A stretch of DNA of 64,000 nt from Meloidogyne chitwoodi (GCA_015183035.1 JACZZP010000007.1:620001-684000), one strand, 5' to 3'; shown: positions 1-10,039, numbered from the stretch's first letter. Translations and numbers: made by a program. The notes: generated from the sequence alone by a model not told the origin.

Positions 1-1109
1 AAAGCTAAAAATCGATGTTTATTTTTAAGATACTTTACCCTATTAACTCGGCAACCAATGATTTGCAAAAAAGAGGGACGCCAATTTCTGCAACAATTCC
101 CTTGTTCCGCGTTATTTGTTTTTCTCTCGAACAGGACAATGAACTTTTGAATATTAAACAAGCCATTATTGAAGGATTGAGGCGTCGAATGGATGAAAAA
201 ATTGATGCCAGTGGAAATATAAAGCGCGCTGCTTGGCACAATAACCGTGAACTCGTTATTTCATGCATGTTGGATCCTCGTTTTAAGTTTTCATTTCTTA
301 ACGTGGAAAGGCATGATGAATACAAAAATTGGTTGATTGATGAAGGAGAAAGTGCATTGCAGAATTTTGAGGTTTTTATTTTTATTCTACATCACTATCT
401 TTATAAATATTTTATTTTTAATAGGATATTATTGGAAACGTTGGAAGTGTAGCAATTGAGTCGTCTACGCACGAGCAAAATTCATTTTTTGCACTTTTCG
501 ATCAATGTAAACAGAACATAGCGTCTGAATCGACAACTGAATTTGTTACATTTTCTCTTCCCAGTCCAGCAGCATTAAATGCTCGTCAAAAAGCTGAGGT
601 TTTTTTAAAAAAACTTTTAAAAATATAAATCAGGTTGAGGTAAATGAATATTTGAGATCTAAAGAAATCTCACTTGATGCTGATCCTTATGAGTATTGGA
701 CTGGAGAAAATAGTATCAAGTGGCCCTTGTTGACTAAACTTGCATTGCGTTTTCTTTCTGCTCCTGCAACATCTTCTGAAAGTGAACGTCTGTTCTCCAC
801 AGCTGGAATGATTTTAAATGATTTGAGGAAACGTCTACTCCCGGAAAATGCTGAGGCCCTTTTATTCTTGCATCACAATGTTAAGATTTACAATTTTGAT
901 TATGATTAAATGCGAATAAAAAATTTTTTTTAAAATTGATAAAATTATTAAACTTTCGTATTTCGTAATTTCTTTACTTTCGTAATTTCGTATTATTTCG
1001 TGTTTTTGAGCCATTTTTATTTCGTATTTCGTCTTTCGTTTTTTATTTTGGTTTCGTATCTTTCGTATTTCGTCTTTCGTATTTTATTTTCAGATTTTGC
1101 CCATCCCTG
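1..1109 (+). mobile_element. hAT DNA transposon, 3' part (5' end outside window)
   Basis: The 3' half of a hAT transposase is followed by an AT-rich subterminal tract made of TTTCGTAT/TTTCGTAA words (about 945-1085) and then by a terminus reading GCCCATCCCTG at 1099-1109. Its reverse complement, CAGGGATGGGC, is a typical hAT terminal inverted repeat. If the boundary is right, the 8-bp target duplication on this side is CTCTACAC (1110-1117). The matching left end lies outside the window, so completeness cannot be judged. The terminus differs from that of the other hAT element at 25.3-28.0 kb (CAGGGTTGGGTC), so two hAT families are present. Confidence 0.8.
15..909 (+). CDS. hAT transposase, C-terminal part (three exons)
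   Basis: Exons read as about 15-371, 425-598 and 634-909, with introns of 53 nt (372-424) and 35 nt (599-633), both GT...AG. The frame stays open across both joins and ends with TAA at 907-909. The middle exon has no stop in 58 codons. The last exon is the hAT C-terminal dimerisation domain: WP at the start, then SAPATSSESERLFSTAG, the family's most conserved stretch, then NDLRKRL and a terminal LFLHHN. An LDPRFK motif near the end of exon 1 matches the DPR motif of hAT transposases. The N-terminal BED finger and the first catalytic aspartates would lie upstream of the window. No frameshift or internal stop is seen, so the gene could be intact. The 5' limit of the first exon is uncertain: an AG near position 29 may be the true acceptor. 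Confidence 0.82.
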
Positions 1110-1117
1110 CTCTACAC

Positions 1118-1535
1118 CATGAATATATTGGTGGAACAATCATCATTAGCTAGAGCCTTCATATTAATGGGAAATAAAGCACAGATTACGTATATTCGCG
1201 TATTTGAACAAATTCGTGGATATTTAAATGGAATTGCCCCGAGTCTATAATGATAGACTTTGAAATAGGTAAAATTGCTAATTTATAAAATATTTGAGAT
1301 ATAAGGTGTAAAAAATGCATTTAAAAATGTCTGACCTGGCATTACGATAAAAACAAACGTATAATTTTCATTGATAATTATTTCAAATTAAATAAAATGT
1401 TATTTGATTTGCTTCAAAAGAAGCGACTATTAATTATAATTTAATTTAAAATTCAATGTTTATAAAAATATTTTAATCCAGAATAAACTAATTTTTAAAT
1501 AAAATAGAGAATAAATATATTTAAAAATAAATGGG
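1118..1535. other. AT-rich spacer
   Basis: About 420 bp between the hAT end and the inverted-array element. I see no open frame with splice sites, no repeat matching the rest of the window and no recognisable motif. Confidence 0.5.
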
Positions 1536-1545
1536 TTAATAAATG

Positions 1546-1658
1546 GGTACACCCCAGTTTACCGCAGCCCAGTTTACCGCAGCCCAGTCTACCGCGCCCA
1601 GTTTACCGCAGCCCAGTTTACCGCAGCCCAGTTGACCGCAGGCCCACTTTGCCGCAGC
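1546..1658 (+). repeat. Left inverted array of the 15-bp motif
   Basis: Seven or so degenerate copies of CCCAGTTTACCGCAG, the last ones drifting to AGTTGACC and CCCACTTTGCCGC. Together with 2181-2325 it could fold into a stem of more than 100 bp. Confidence 0.85.
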
Positions 1659-2180
1659 AATGGATATTATAAGGGGAATCTCACATAATTTATGTTGAGT
1701 AAAAATTTAGGGGTCAGAGCTCAGAACATATAATATGTACATATCATTCGATTCCTCTCATAGAGCTGAGCACGAATACATAAAAATTTCTTACCGAAGA
1801 TAAGTACTCGACGAGTTACAGATTCCTGAAACTTTCAAAAACATAGGGGGGTCCAATCTCATTTTGGAGAAAAAATTTTATTTGAGTATGATAGCTCATT
1901 CGAAAGAGCTCTTCGAGACCTATCGGATGAGACTAAAATCATCTTGATTGAAGATTATGAGCAAAGTTATGAAGGATAGAAGTTTGCTTGAAACATGGCA
2001 AACTTGGACCTATTGGGAGTGTTTTATGACTTCTTCATTTGGGAGCCCATCTCTCGTTGACTTTTTGGTACATGCGTTATTCTACGGCGCAAATTACAGC
2101 AAAATAATTAATTCAGTGATTAATTGGTAGAGGAAGATTTTTTATGTTTTATGCTATATTGATAGACAAGTGTCCTCGTT

Positions 2181-2325
2181 CCTGCGGTAAACTGGGCTGC
2201 GGTAAACTGGGCTGCGGCAAAGTGGGCCTGCGGTAAAGTGGGCCTGCGGTAAACTGGGCTGCGGTAAACTGGGCGCGGTAGACTGGGCTGCGGTAAACTG
2301 GGCTGCGGTAAACTGGCCTGCTCCC
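2181..2325 (-). repeat. Right inverted array of the 15-bp motif
   Basis: About nine copies of the same unit in the opposite orientation. It has one or two more units than the left array, consistent with unequal slippage after insertion. Confidence 0.85.
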
Positions 2326-2488
2326 TTAATAAATGTTTTAAGAATTTTATTTTTTGAAATATAAATTTTAAATTTAATTTTATAACAAAATTTTTTTGTA
2401 ATAATATGTTATATGTTTATGTTAAGATATGAGTCCAATTTCAAAAAAATATTTTTTTAGACAATTTTACATGTTGATCCATGGGAAG

Positions 2489-2702
2489 GGTAAATATCCA
2501 GCTGACTGCCTACCTGTCTGCAAAGGGAAATTTGTAGAGCTCAGGCAATATTTGCATTTTTGGCGTTTAGAGAGATGCACGCTTTTTTCCTTCTCAGTTA
2601 CAGTATGCTTTTGGCACAGAGAGAGATAAGGGGGAAATAAAAATAATTAATAATAAGGTGAAAAAATGTTTATTTTATAAATGATCAAAGATTATAAATT
2701 TG
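2489..2702 (+). repeat. Merlin left terminal inverted repeat
   Basis: Pairs with 3968-4180. The outer 130 bp are nearly identical; divergence is concentrated around 2600-2650. Confidence 0.9.
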
Positions 2703-3899
2703 TGACAACATTCTCAAATAAATTTCTAAAATATCGGGGGGATAACAACCTTTAATGGGATTATAATGTAGGGATAAAAACCAGTAAAAACTTAAATATT
2801 TCGGTAATTCATCTATTGTAAAATGTCTCATCTGCCGAACCATTCTAAAACGTAATCTATTCCAAAAGGCCTCTATTTGTTGAGTATTAGCTCCATTGTA
2901 AGGGTTTACGAAAAATTCTTGATGATTTACTGTTTTATGCACATATCCTAATTGATCCAGACCTAATAGATTTTTTTAATACTTCATTTATTTATGTACC
3001 TGAATAAGCACGCCACTCATCACTATGGATTTCCGTTTCTTTGGCAATGTGTCGTTTTATTAGTGGATGAAGTGTTGCTTTATCTCTTTTGCGCACATAG
3101 AAGAAGCGCGTTTCAGAACTAAATATGAATAATAAAAGATTCTTTCCTAACTCCCCTACCCTCTTTGGTGATTTAATTTCCACTCATTATTTCTATACCA
3201 AGAGATCCCAAATATCCAAGGACCGTCTTCTCTTTTTCCATAATTTCTAAGATTTATATTCTCTTCATATTCAATATCTTCATCAACTTCATCATTACTT
3301 TTTTGTTCCTTTGCTTCTAGGTCTCCGATTGTTAAACGCCCCTTATGGTTCTTTCTTTTCCCTCTTAATAAAATCTCATCTATCTGACAAATCTCATTTT
3401 GTCCACCCATGGGCTCTGTACGATCAAACAGGATATATGGCGGATCTCGAAAAAGAGAACGCCAGTCATAGACAGTCTTTATATTAAGATTAAGTTTTTT
3501 TACAGAAAACGATGTCGGTGTTAGCATCAGATAGTACTCAAAAAGCTTAAGAATCTTGAAAAGCGAAATCTTATTATTGTTTTTTTCAAAACAAAAGAAT
3601 TCGCTACCAGAGCGTACGGAAACTGTTGCCTGGCATAGTTTTCTCGGGCAACTTAAACTTTTATTTTAATAATTGAAACATTGTTACCGCCAATAGTATC
3701 CATCTTTCCATTTTATGCTCATATCAGTATCACACCTATGACAAAGCATTTTGGACTTCAGCAAATGAAAACATTGTAGATATTCAAGAATTAAAATTTG
3801 GGATTTTTTCTTCGATTCAATATCAAGTGTTTTATCGTCGAAAAATGGGATCCAGAATTTTTCTTCTGAAGAATTATTTGTAGGGCAAGAAAAGGACAT
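2685..3899 (-). CDS. Merlin transposase (DDE, IS1595/ISXO2-like), intact frame
   Basis: Four exons join in frame: complement of 3688-3899, 3199-3657, 3000-3118 and 2685-2962, giving 355 codons plus TAA. Introns are 30 nt (3658-3687), 80 nt (3119-3198) and 37 nt (2963-2999), each GT...AG. From the N-terminus: a cysteine pair (LCHRC) of the zinc-binding region, WRLSCPRKLC, and SVRSGSEFF, as in the Merlin/IS1595 N-terminal domain. The catalytic core follows: QIDE (Asp ~164), GPWIFGI, HSDEWRAY (Asp ~257) and TQQIEAFWNRLR (Glu ~294). The NHQEFFVNP motif before the glutamate is also characteristic. An acidic insert (~180-205) separates the first Asp block from RNYGKREDGPW. No stop or frameshift was found, and with perfect target duplications this copy is a plausible source of transposase. 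The 80-nt intron join is the least certain; the other two give the expected motifs directly. Confidence 0.88.
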
Positions 3900-3967
3900 A
3901 TTTAAATTTGAATGTAAATGTTAAAAGGAATTTAACTATATTTTTAATGTGTAAAACGAAGCCATGT

Positions 3968-4180
3968 CCCAAATTTATTATCATTAATCTTTGATCATTT
4001 ATAAAATATGTTTCACTTTATTACTTATTATTTCTAGTTTCTCTCTTTTTTCCCAAAAGGCAACACTGTAACTGAGAAGGAAAAAAGCGTGCATCTCTCT
4101 AAACGCCAAAAATGCAAATATTGCCTGAGCTCTACAAATTTCCCTTTGCAGACAGGTAGGCAGTCAACTGGATATTTACC
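3968..4180 (-). repeat. Merlin right terminal inverted repeat
   Basis: Reverse complement of 2489-2702. It lies upstream of the transposase start (3899) and should therefore carry its promoter. Confidence 0.9.
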
Positions 4181-4189
4181 CATGGGAAG

Positions 4190-4918
4190 ATAGATAGAGA
4201 AAGAGTAAAGAAAATCGATGGGCGCTATTAGGCGCTATAGACGCTAAATTTAAAATTATTTATAGAATTTTATTTCTATTTTTTTGCGATAAAATGCCCG
4301 CGACAAATGAAACAACTATAAAAAATACATTTAATTTTAATATAATTCTTTTAAATTCAATTTTTTTATAAAATTATAATTAATTAAAGATATATCATTA
4401 AAAATAATATTAGTGCTTTATCATTTAAAAGATATTAATAATCAGAATAAATATACATCTAAAAAAAATAATTCAATATTAGGAAAATTGGTTCCCAATT
4501 CCCCGTAGAATCAAGAAGAAGAATCGCACTCTTACATAAAAAGAAGTTTAATTATATGATAGATGTATAGATAATTCTGTGTTCAGTTTGTTATTTTATA
4601 GATTAATTAATAATAATTCAGAAACAATTAAATTTTAAAAATTAACACTTTTTCCTGTGAAAAAATTCGTCAACCATAATTATCAAAAACTTTTAAATAA
4701 ACACTTCTATTATATAGAATCTTCCCGACGACGAATTTGAATCGATTCCTCCACGCCAACTCCTGACCACATAACATGTTCTTCGGCACCAATTGGCTCT
4801 CCTACGAACAACAATCGACAATCTATCTTGAATCGTATCTCGCCAAGACACTGTTGCAATTCACATGAATGAATTGTATTTTTTAAATTAAATATGAGCC
4901 CACTTTTGTACCCCATAC
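4190..4918. other. AT-rich spacer, possibly part of the following LTR
   Basis: Short GGCGCTAT words at 4220-4250, otherwise AT-rich. The part from about 4710 is of more mixed composition and may already belong to the BEL/Pao long terminal repeat. With no second LTR copy in the window its left border cannot be fixed. Confidence 0.4.
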
Positions 4919-5138
4919 TTTGTTCCCAAAAAATAATCACCCCATTTTTTCTCTCCCCATTTCTCCCCCCGAAATATTGTTATTTAAGCACATTTTTTAC
5001 GTTTTCTTATCAGTTCAGTCCAGTTTAGTTAAAATATTGCTGCCACACCCTCGTTATCTTTGTTAATAAATAAATAAATATATTTACGTTTTTGGGGTTT
5101 GTTTGTAAAAGAATTAAAAGGTAAAATAGGGCAACACA
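4919..5138 (+). repeat. Probable 3' portion of a BEL/Pao 5' LTR
   Basis: The stretch ends just before a primer-binding-site-like sequence and has LTR R-U5 features: a CAGTCCAGTTTAG initiator-like region near 5010 and overlapping AATAAA signals at 5066-5080. It ends in CAACACA. There is no partner LTR in the window, so this rests on position relative to the primer site and gag only. Confidence 0.45.
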
Positions 5139-5143
5139 ATTTC

Positions 5144-5161
5144 TGGGGGCTCAGCCGGTGA
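5144..5161 (+). other. Primer-binding site candidate (tRNA-Pro-like)
   Basis: TGGGGGCTCAGCCGGTGA begins with TGGGGGCTC, the complement of the 3' end of tRNA-Pro used as a primer by many LTR retroelements. The inner half departs from the canonical CGTCCGGGAT, so pairing would be partial. It lies a few bases after the putative LTR end, as expected. Confidence 0.5.
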
Positions 5162-5870
5162 AATTTTTCTCCAATCAAAAAGAGAGAATTATTTATAAAA
5201 AAAGATAAAAATTTCTTTCTTAAAATTAAAATTAAATAAAAATATTATTATTAAATAAAATTCTCTTCAAATAAAATTATTATTATTATTTAAATTATTG
5301 CCTTCAATTTAAATAAAAATTTATTTAATAAATCTTCAAATAAAAATTATTATTAAAAAAAGAATAATTTTGTTCAACAATTATTAATTAAATTATAAAG
5401 AAAAATAAAATTTTTCTTTTCCTTCAAAAAATCAAATATTTTAAAAATACTTTATTTATTAAAAAATAAATATTCTTCAAAGAATAATAAATTTTGCTTA
5501 AAATAAAAAATTATTATTAAATTAAAATAATAATTTACTTCAAAATTATTATTATTATCAAATAATTTATTTATTAAACTACTCTTCAATTTACTCGGTT
5601 CTCTTCGACGTTGTGCAGAAAAGCGTAAATTTTTTATTAAAAACAAATTTTTCTTCAAATAATAATAATAAATTTTCTTTAAAAATTTTTTCCTTCAAAA
5701 ATTCAAAATATTAAATAATAATAATAATAATTCTTCAACAATTAATAAATTCTCTTCAATTGAATTTTCTTCAAAATTCAAAATTACTAAATAATAATAA
5801 TAAATCTTCTTCAATATTTGACTGATCAACTCAATTGTCTTCTATTGGCAAATTTGGGCAATTACAAGCA
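5162..5870 (+). repeat. Degenerate AT-rich leader repeats of the BEL/Pao element
   Basis: A 700-bp tract of imperfect repeats built from TTCTTCAAATAA, AATTATTATTATT and AATAATAATAA. It lies between the primer site and the 5'-UTR-like region and is not coding: stops occur in every frame. Confidence 0.6.
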
Positions 5871-5939
5871 GAAATTTGTAAATTTTTAAATTAAAAACAA
5901 AAACATTTTTAATTTTTTTTTCGAATTTTTAAAATAATT

Positions 5940-6080
5940 TTTAATTAATCCTCAAATCAGTATTTTCATATACTGAATTGTGTAATATTTTAACAAACTA
6001 ATATTTCTATATATTGGATTGTTTATTTTTTCATTTTTGTTTGTTGGGTGTAACAAACTAGTATTTTTATATAATAAGTT
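5940..6080 (+). repeat. Tandem ~60-bp repeat in the retroelement leader
   Basis: Three imperfect units share AACAAACTAGTATTTTTATA-type cores followed by a TTGTTT stretch. Function unknown. Confidence 0.45.
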
Positions 6081-6274
6081 TGTCCTTCTTCAAATCGGGT
6101 TTTTTCTGTGTTTTATCCGTGGGGCTAAGAATCGTTGCTGAGAACTACGCCAGACTAGTGTCAGACAAAGAAGTGCAATGAGCAAAGAAAAAGAAAAAAA
6201 TCTCTCTTTCATTGGACTAGGTTACTTGATTGGAGCAGTCCAATATCACTCTCTATATTCACACCCGCACGGGA

Positions 6275-6284
6275 TATAAAAAGG
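6275..6284 (+). promoter_or_regulatory. TATA box upstream of gag
   Basis: TATAAAAAGG sits in a GC-richer context, about 30 bp before AGTCCAATTCTTCACC, which could hold the initiator. It lies 350 bp before the gag start. It suggests transcription may start inside the long leader, or that a second LTR-derived promoter is present here. Confidence 0.45.
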
Positions 6285-6576
6285 GCGAAGAGTCCAATTC
6301 TTCACCTCCTCTCCACACAACAACAACAATTAAGTGCTTCGGCATTAACAAAAAATCTTCTTCTGCTTCGGCAACTCAAAAGTATTTCCATTCGAGAAAT
6401 AAATTCCGTCTAACAATCCTTCCGTGAGAAAGAGCACCAATAAACAACCAGTCGGAGAGTTAACCCTCAACCAACGCTACACTTCTACCTATTCTCTATC
6501 AACCTTCATTGTTCTTTCTCTACGTGATAAACTGTTGCTCTGTTTGTTCGACTACTCTTCAAACCTCGGACACGCC

Positions 6577-6610
6577 TGTTGTACTTAAGTAGAAAACTTA
6601 AGATACAACA
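6577..6610 (+). other. Hairpin just upstream of gag
   Basis: TGTTGTACTTAAG is followed seven bases later by CTTAAGATACAACA, a 13-bp inverted repeat with a single bulged A, ending 24 bp before the gag ATG. The TGTT...AACA ends also resemble LTR termini. Either an RNA structure in the gag leader or an LTR edge. Confidence 0.5.
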
Positions 6611-6634
6611 ACTACGCAAATTTTTGATTCAACT

Positions 6635-7510
6635 ATGGCTTCACCAATTAAAACAACAATCAACAGCTCATTACGAGATTTAGCAAAAACGCGCCTCGTA
6701 TCCGAACTATGTGCGCAGCTCCAAGAAAACGACAATATTCAGGCCCAAATCTACAAAAACGAAGCATTAACTAAAAGAATTGGGGCCGAACTTCAAGACG
6801 CTGAGAGCCATCTCAGTGATATAAAAGCAGCTTTAGCAATTTGGATCGACCTACTACGAAAGCTGGCGGGTGAAGACCGCATACAAGCTAATGAAGACTT
6901 TGAAAGCTTCCAGACCGAAAAAAGACTGGAAAAATTCATCGAGTCGGCTGAATCTCTTATTCGTTCGCTGAGAGATCATACCGACACCAGCATGAAATAT
7001 AAATTATTGTCCGTTGACGCCGAAAAAGAAAGAAAGACTGAGGAAGTAAAGCATGCACAGAGCCTTCAAGGCCTCAGAACCTCCGGCGTGGAAACAACTC
7101 AAGCAAGAACACCCATCTCTTCGACCTATCAACTTCCGACGCTTCAAATTAAAAGATTCAATGGAGATCGAAGAGATTGGGTGCAATTCTACGAGTCATT
7201 CAGAGTAGCTGTAGATAGCAGCACTGGGTCCGATATTGAGAAGTTAACGCTATTACGAAGTCTGGTAGAAGGGGAAGCCAGAGAGCTAATAGCAGGACTA
7301 CGACTAGAGGCCAGCAACTACAAAGTGGCCTTACAAATGTTAAAGGATCAGTATGGAGACAATGATGCGCACATAAGAGGTCTCCACTTAAGGCTGACCA
7401 ACCTCAAAATGTGCAACACGTTAAACGACGTAAAGAAATTTTCTCTTGAGTTAGAACGACTTGCTCGAGAGCTAAAAAACATGGGCGAGGATACAATTAA
7501 GTTAATTTAA
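6635..7510 (+). CDS. gag: BEL/Pao retrotransposon Gag, 3'-truncated
   Basis: A 291-codon frame starting at ATG 6635. The N-terminal 170 residues are charged and helical (coiled-coil-like QLQENDNIQAQIYKNEALTK). A central block, LPTLQIKRFNGDRRDWVQFY with FRVAVDSS and LVEGEAREL after it, is the DUF1759 Gag region of BEL/Pao elements. The frame runs on through KKFSLELERLARELKNMGED and then leaves the family: from about 7490 the sequence turns AT-rich and a TAA follows at once. No protease, reverse transcriptase or integrase follows, so the element is cut off near the end of the capsid region. Two other copies of parts of this gene lie at 54827-54965 and 58500-58612, so the family has left several fragments here. 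Codon use is much less AT-biased than the flanks. Confidence 0.9.
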   Translation: MASPIKTTINSSLRDLAKTRLVSELCAQLQENDNIQAQIYKNEALTKRIGAELQDAESHLSDIKAALAIWIDLLRKLAGEDRIQANEDFESFQTEKRLEKFIESAESLIRSLRDHTDTSMKYKLLSVDAEKERKTEEVKHAQSLQGLRTSGVETTQARTPISSTYQLPTLQIKRFNGDRRDWVQFYESFRVAVDSSTGSDIEKLTLLRSLVEGEARELIAGLRLEASNYKVALQMLKDQYGDNDAHIRGLHLRLTNLKMCNTLNDVKKFSLELERLARELKNMGEDTIKLI

Positions 7511-7983
7511 ATAAAAATTTATAAAAATTGCATGGTGAGTTCAACTAAAATATTAATAATAATTAAATATTAAATAATAGTGAATAAATAAATATAATAA
7601 AAAATATATTAATATTTTAATTCCAAATAATGTATTTTAACAAATATATTATTAATTTTATTAGAAAAATGTTTTATAAAAATGTTTTGTGTTATAAATT
7701 TTTGTAGTTAAAAATATGACCACTCTTGAAAAATTTAATTTATAGATCAAAATATATAAAATAATGTTAAGTATAGAAAATCACCAAATAAATATTAAAA
7801 AAGTTTCAACACAAGTTTCTTTACAAATTATTGCATTAGGGAAGGTGATTAATGACCTTTATGTTTGTGCAAGTAATTTTGCACCACATTTTTTATTCTT
7901 ATCAACCACAATTTGGGTTATTTGATGAGAACTTGCACTCTAAAATTAAAAAGATAAAATACTACTGATTATGATTCAGAAGA
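7511..7983. other. AT-rich, nothing recognised
   Basis: Begins at the truncation point of the retroelement. No open frame with splice sites, and no repeat match noticed elsewhere in the window. Confidence 0.5.
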
Positions 7984-8078
7984 CTAACGGGTAGTTTGTG
8001 AGTCAGCCTGTCGAGCACTCTTTTCAATCAAAGTTGTATCATTTGAATTATCTTCAAGAAAATTCAAATCTGAACCTC
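7984..8078 (-). CDS. Candidate terminal exon, unknown protein
   Basis: On the minus strand an acceptor (ATATTAGACAG) at 8079-8080 is followed by a 95-nt open stretch ending in TAG (7984-7986). It reads GGSDLNFLEDNSNDTTLIEK and then SARQADSQTTR. Composition is clearly richer in G+C than both flanks. The hydrophilic, Ser/Thr/Asp/Asn-rich peptide resembles the disordered C-terminus of a host protein. No domain. It would belong to a minus-strand gene with upstream exons at higher coordinates, perhaps 8901-9030. Confidence 0.3.
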
Positions 8079-8900
8079 CTGTCTAATATTTTAATTTATT
8101 TTTTCATTTTATTAAAAAAATTTAAAAATATAGAACACAAACTAAATAAATTAGCTAAATAATAAATACGAAATATCAAACTCTTATTACCAGAAAATTA
8201 ATTACCAATTTTTCTTTTCATAAAAAAAATTTTTAAATTTTAAAAATATTATAATGCATAGAATTTTTAATGGATTGAAGATATAATTGTTCTTTGTTAA
8301 AATTCTTGTATGTATTAGTACAATCCAATTTAATAGACATAAATTATGTCTTGAAAGATTAATATTCCTATTTATTTTTTCAAAAATATTAAAAAGTGAA
8401 TAAAAGAAAAAGAAGCTCTAAAATTAGAAAGAAATCAAAAGTTTAAGCTTAATAATTTTCATATGGCTTCAGGAAAAAATTTTTTTAATGTCAACAAATT
8501 CACATGGCGAACCCTTTTAACTAATTATTACAATTAGATTTTTTACATTCAGACATGATGATCTTTAGATAAAAAAGTAATTTTTATATAAATTAAAATG
8601 TATTATATTTTATTTTTTATAAAATTTATAATACGTATCCTTCTACTGACAAACTAAACTATTCCGATTCTGCTCAAATGTGTGGAAGAAAATACCTGAC
8701 CAGGATCAAATTGTTAATTTTAAATTATTATTTTCAAAATAACTTTTTCCAATAATAAACTCGGTAAATTCACTAGGAAAGCTTCAGCAAGTATTTAAGC
8801 TTAATCGATAGTTAAGATGAAAAAGCTAAAAATTATTGAAATAGCGTTTATAAAGGCTCAATACACAGAAAATTAGAATACTTTTTTAATATCAAATAAA

Positions 8901-9030
8901 AATCAAAGCGCTTGCCCATTGATGTACATTCCATGATGGGGTAAGTTTTTTCTGAAAATTTTTTATAAAAACTTAAAGAAAAAACCTTAAGACAAGTTTT
9001 ATCATCTATGGAGCTTAGACGAAACTCAGT
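8901..9030 (-). CDS. Candidate exon pair, unknown protein
   Basis: On the minus strand 8986-9030 reads LTEFRLSSIDDKTCLK up to a GT donor. A 34-nt intron (8952-8985) ending TTTTCAG follows, and then 8901-8951 reads KKLTPSWNVHQWASAL before turning AT-rich. The join keeps frame and the intron size matches those of the transposase genes in this window. No family recognised. It could be the upstream part of the gene ending at 7984, or a transposon relic. Confidence 0.25.
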
Positions 9031-9039
9031 CAATGATCA

Positions 9040-9990
9040 TTTTATTTTCAAAATATGTTATAAATTTTATTAAGTTGATAGGACTGGTGAAGATTTTTGT
9101 TTGAGATGAAAATTTATATTTGATTTTGATTTTTTTTCTAAATTTATATGTCCCTATAACCTAAAATTATTTTTATTATTCTTTCTATTTTTATTTTTTT
9201 TAACAATTATTCTTTAATATATAACTTTTTACATATTTTTTTTTAATTTTCTTTTTAATTTATAAGTATTTTTTTAGATTTACAATTTTTTTGATTTTTT
9301 TCCGATTTTTAATTTTTTTTTGCTTTCAGACAAGCAATTATTTATTTTTCCTAATTTTTACTTTTTTTAATTATTATTATATTTTTTAAGTTTTTTTTCT
9401 CATTGTTATTTTAATTTAATTTTGTTGAAGACATTTTTTCACTTCATTTTTTTGCAACTTTTTCATTGCAATTATTTAATACTCGCGACTTAATTGTTCA
9501 TGTTTTTTCCATTTTTTTCTATTTTGTTTATTGTAAAAATAAAGTAGTTTTTTATTTTTATTATTTCCCAATTTTTAATAAATAAAAAATTTTTATTAAT
9601 ATTTTATAATTTTTATTTTTTGTGGAAAAAAGTGGAAAAAATCTACTATATACTACTGGTGTTGAAGAGAAATTTAGAATGATGCACCATGGACACGAAT
9701 ATTTAACATCTTTTCTCTCCATAACTTATACCTTATAGGTGCAATTTAGTTATAAATTATATAATGCAAATTAAAACAATAAATTTGTTTTTTTTTAATT
9801 TGTTAAAATATTAATAATTATTAAAAAGATTACTGTAAAAATTAATATTATAAACTCATCCCCTATTATTAAAAAAAAAGTATCAGTTCAACGACTGCTT
9901 TTGAATTTTGTCGATTTGATTTGTATTATTATAGGTACCAATTTCCACAAAAAATTTAAAATATTCCTTCAATCAAAATTTTTTTTTCTA
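9040..9990. other. T-rich and AT-rich region with one weak open segment
   Basis: 9060-9610 is a long T-rich tract on the plus strand without repeats or genes. At 9658-9730 a 25-codon open stretch reads VEEKFRMMHHGHEYLTSFLS and stops before an AATAAA near 9778. It might be a last exon, but its acceptor is weak. Confidence 0.3.
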
Positions 9991-9991
9991 G

Positions 9992-10039
9992 GTAACTCAA
10001 CAAACTGTTGCCCCAGAATGGATACCCCAATTTCAATTG
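9992..10039 (+). CDS. Candidate 48-nt internal exon
   Basis: A strong polypyrimidine tract and acceptor (TTTTTTTTTCTAG) precedes 48 nt that read VTQQTVAPEWIPQFQL without a stop, followed directly by the donor GTAATT. The exon is a multiple of three and is a GC-richer island in AT-rich sequence. Its protein is unknown; neighbouring exons could not be placed with confidence, although 10130-10220 is also open and of similar composition. Confidence 0.35.

Larger units (their letters stand above)
1546..2325. mobile_element. Non-autonomous element with tandem-array inverted ends (MULE-like or foldback)
   Basis: The left end (1546-1658) is a tandem array of CCCAGTTTACCGCAG units. The right end (2181-2325) is the same array in reverse complement (CTGCGGTAAACTGGG). 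The arrays are true inverted copies and not independent satellites, because variant units match in order: the variant AGTCTACCGCGCCC and a GGCCCACTTTGCCGC unit occur at mirrored positions. The element is flanked by the 10-bp direct repeat TTAATAAATG (1536-1545 and 2326-2335), a length typical of Mutator-like elements (9-11 bp). Outer tips are GGTACACCCC and, reversed, GGGAGCAGGC. The 520-bp core has a more balanced base composition than the flanks and no convincing gene. Confidence 0.7.
2489..4180 (-). mobile_element. Complete autonomous Merlin DNA transposon
   Basis: A 1692-bp element bounded by the 9-bp direct repeat CATGGGAAG (2480-2488 and 4181-4189). Merlin transposons make 8-9 bp duplications. 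Ends begin GGTAAATATCC and finish GGATATTTACC. Terminal inverted repeats are long, about 214 bp on the left (2489-2702) and 213 bp on the right (3968-4180), near-identical for the outer 130 bp. They enclose a four-exon IS1595/Merlin-type transposase on the minus strand. A deleted relative with the same ends is at 59360-59921. Confidence 0.93.

Noticed and set aside
1948..2130. 60-codon ORF in the core of the inverted-array element
   Set aside because: No known motif, no splice context, and the core's balanced composition makes a chance frame of this length likely.
4710..4940. 76-codon minus-strand ORF before the BEL/Pao primer site
   Set aside because: Overlaps the probable LTR, has no recognised domain, and no second copy to test conservation.
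6230..6427. 65-codon ORF over the TATA region upstream of gag
   Set aside because: It would start upstream of the likely transcription start and is low-complexity (Ser/Thr-rich); better explained as 5' untranslated sequence.
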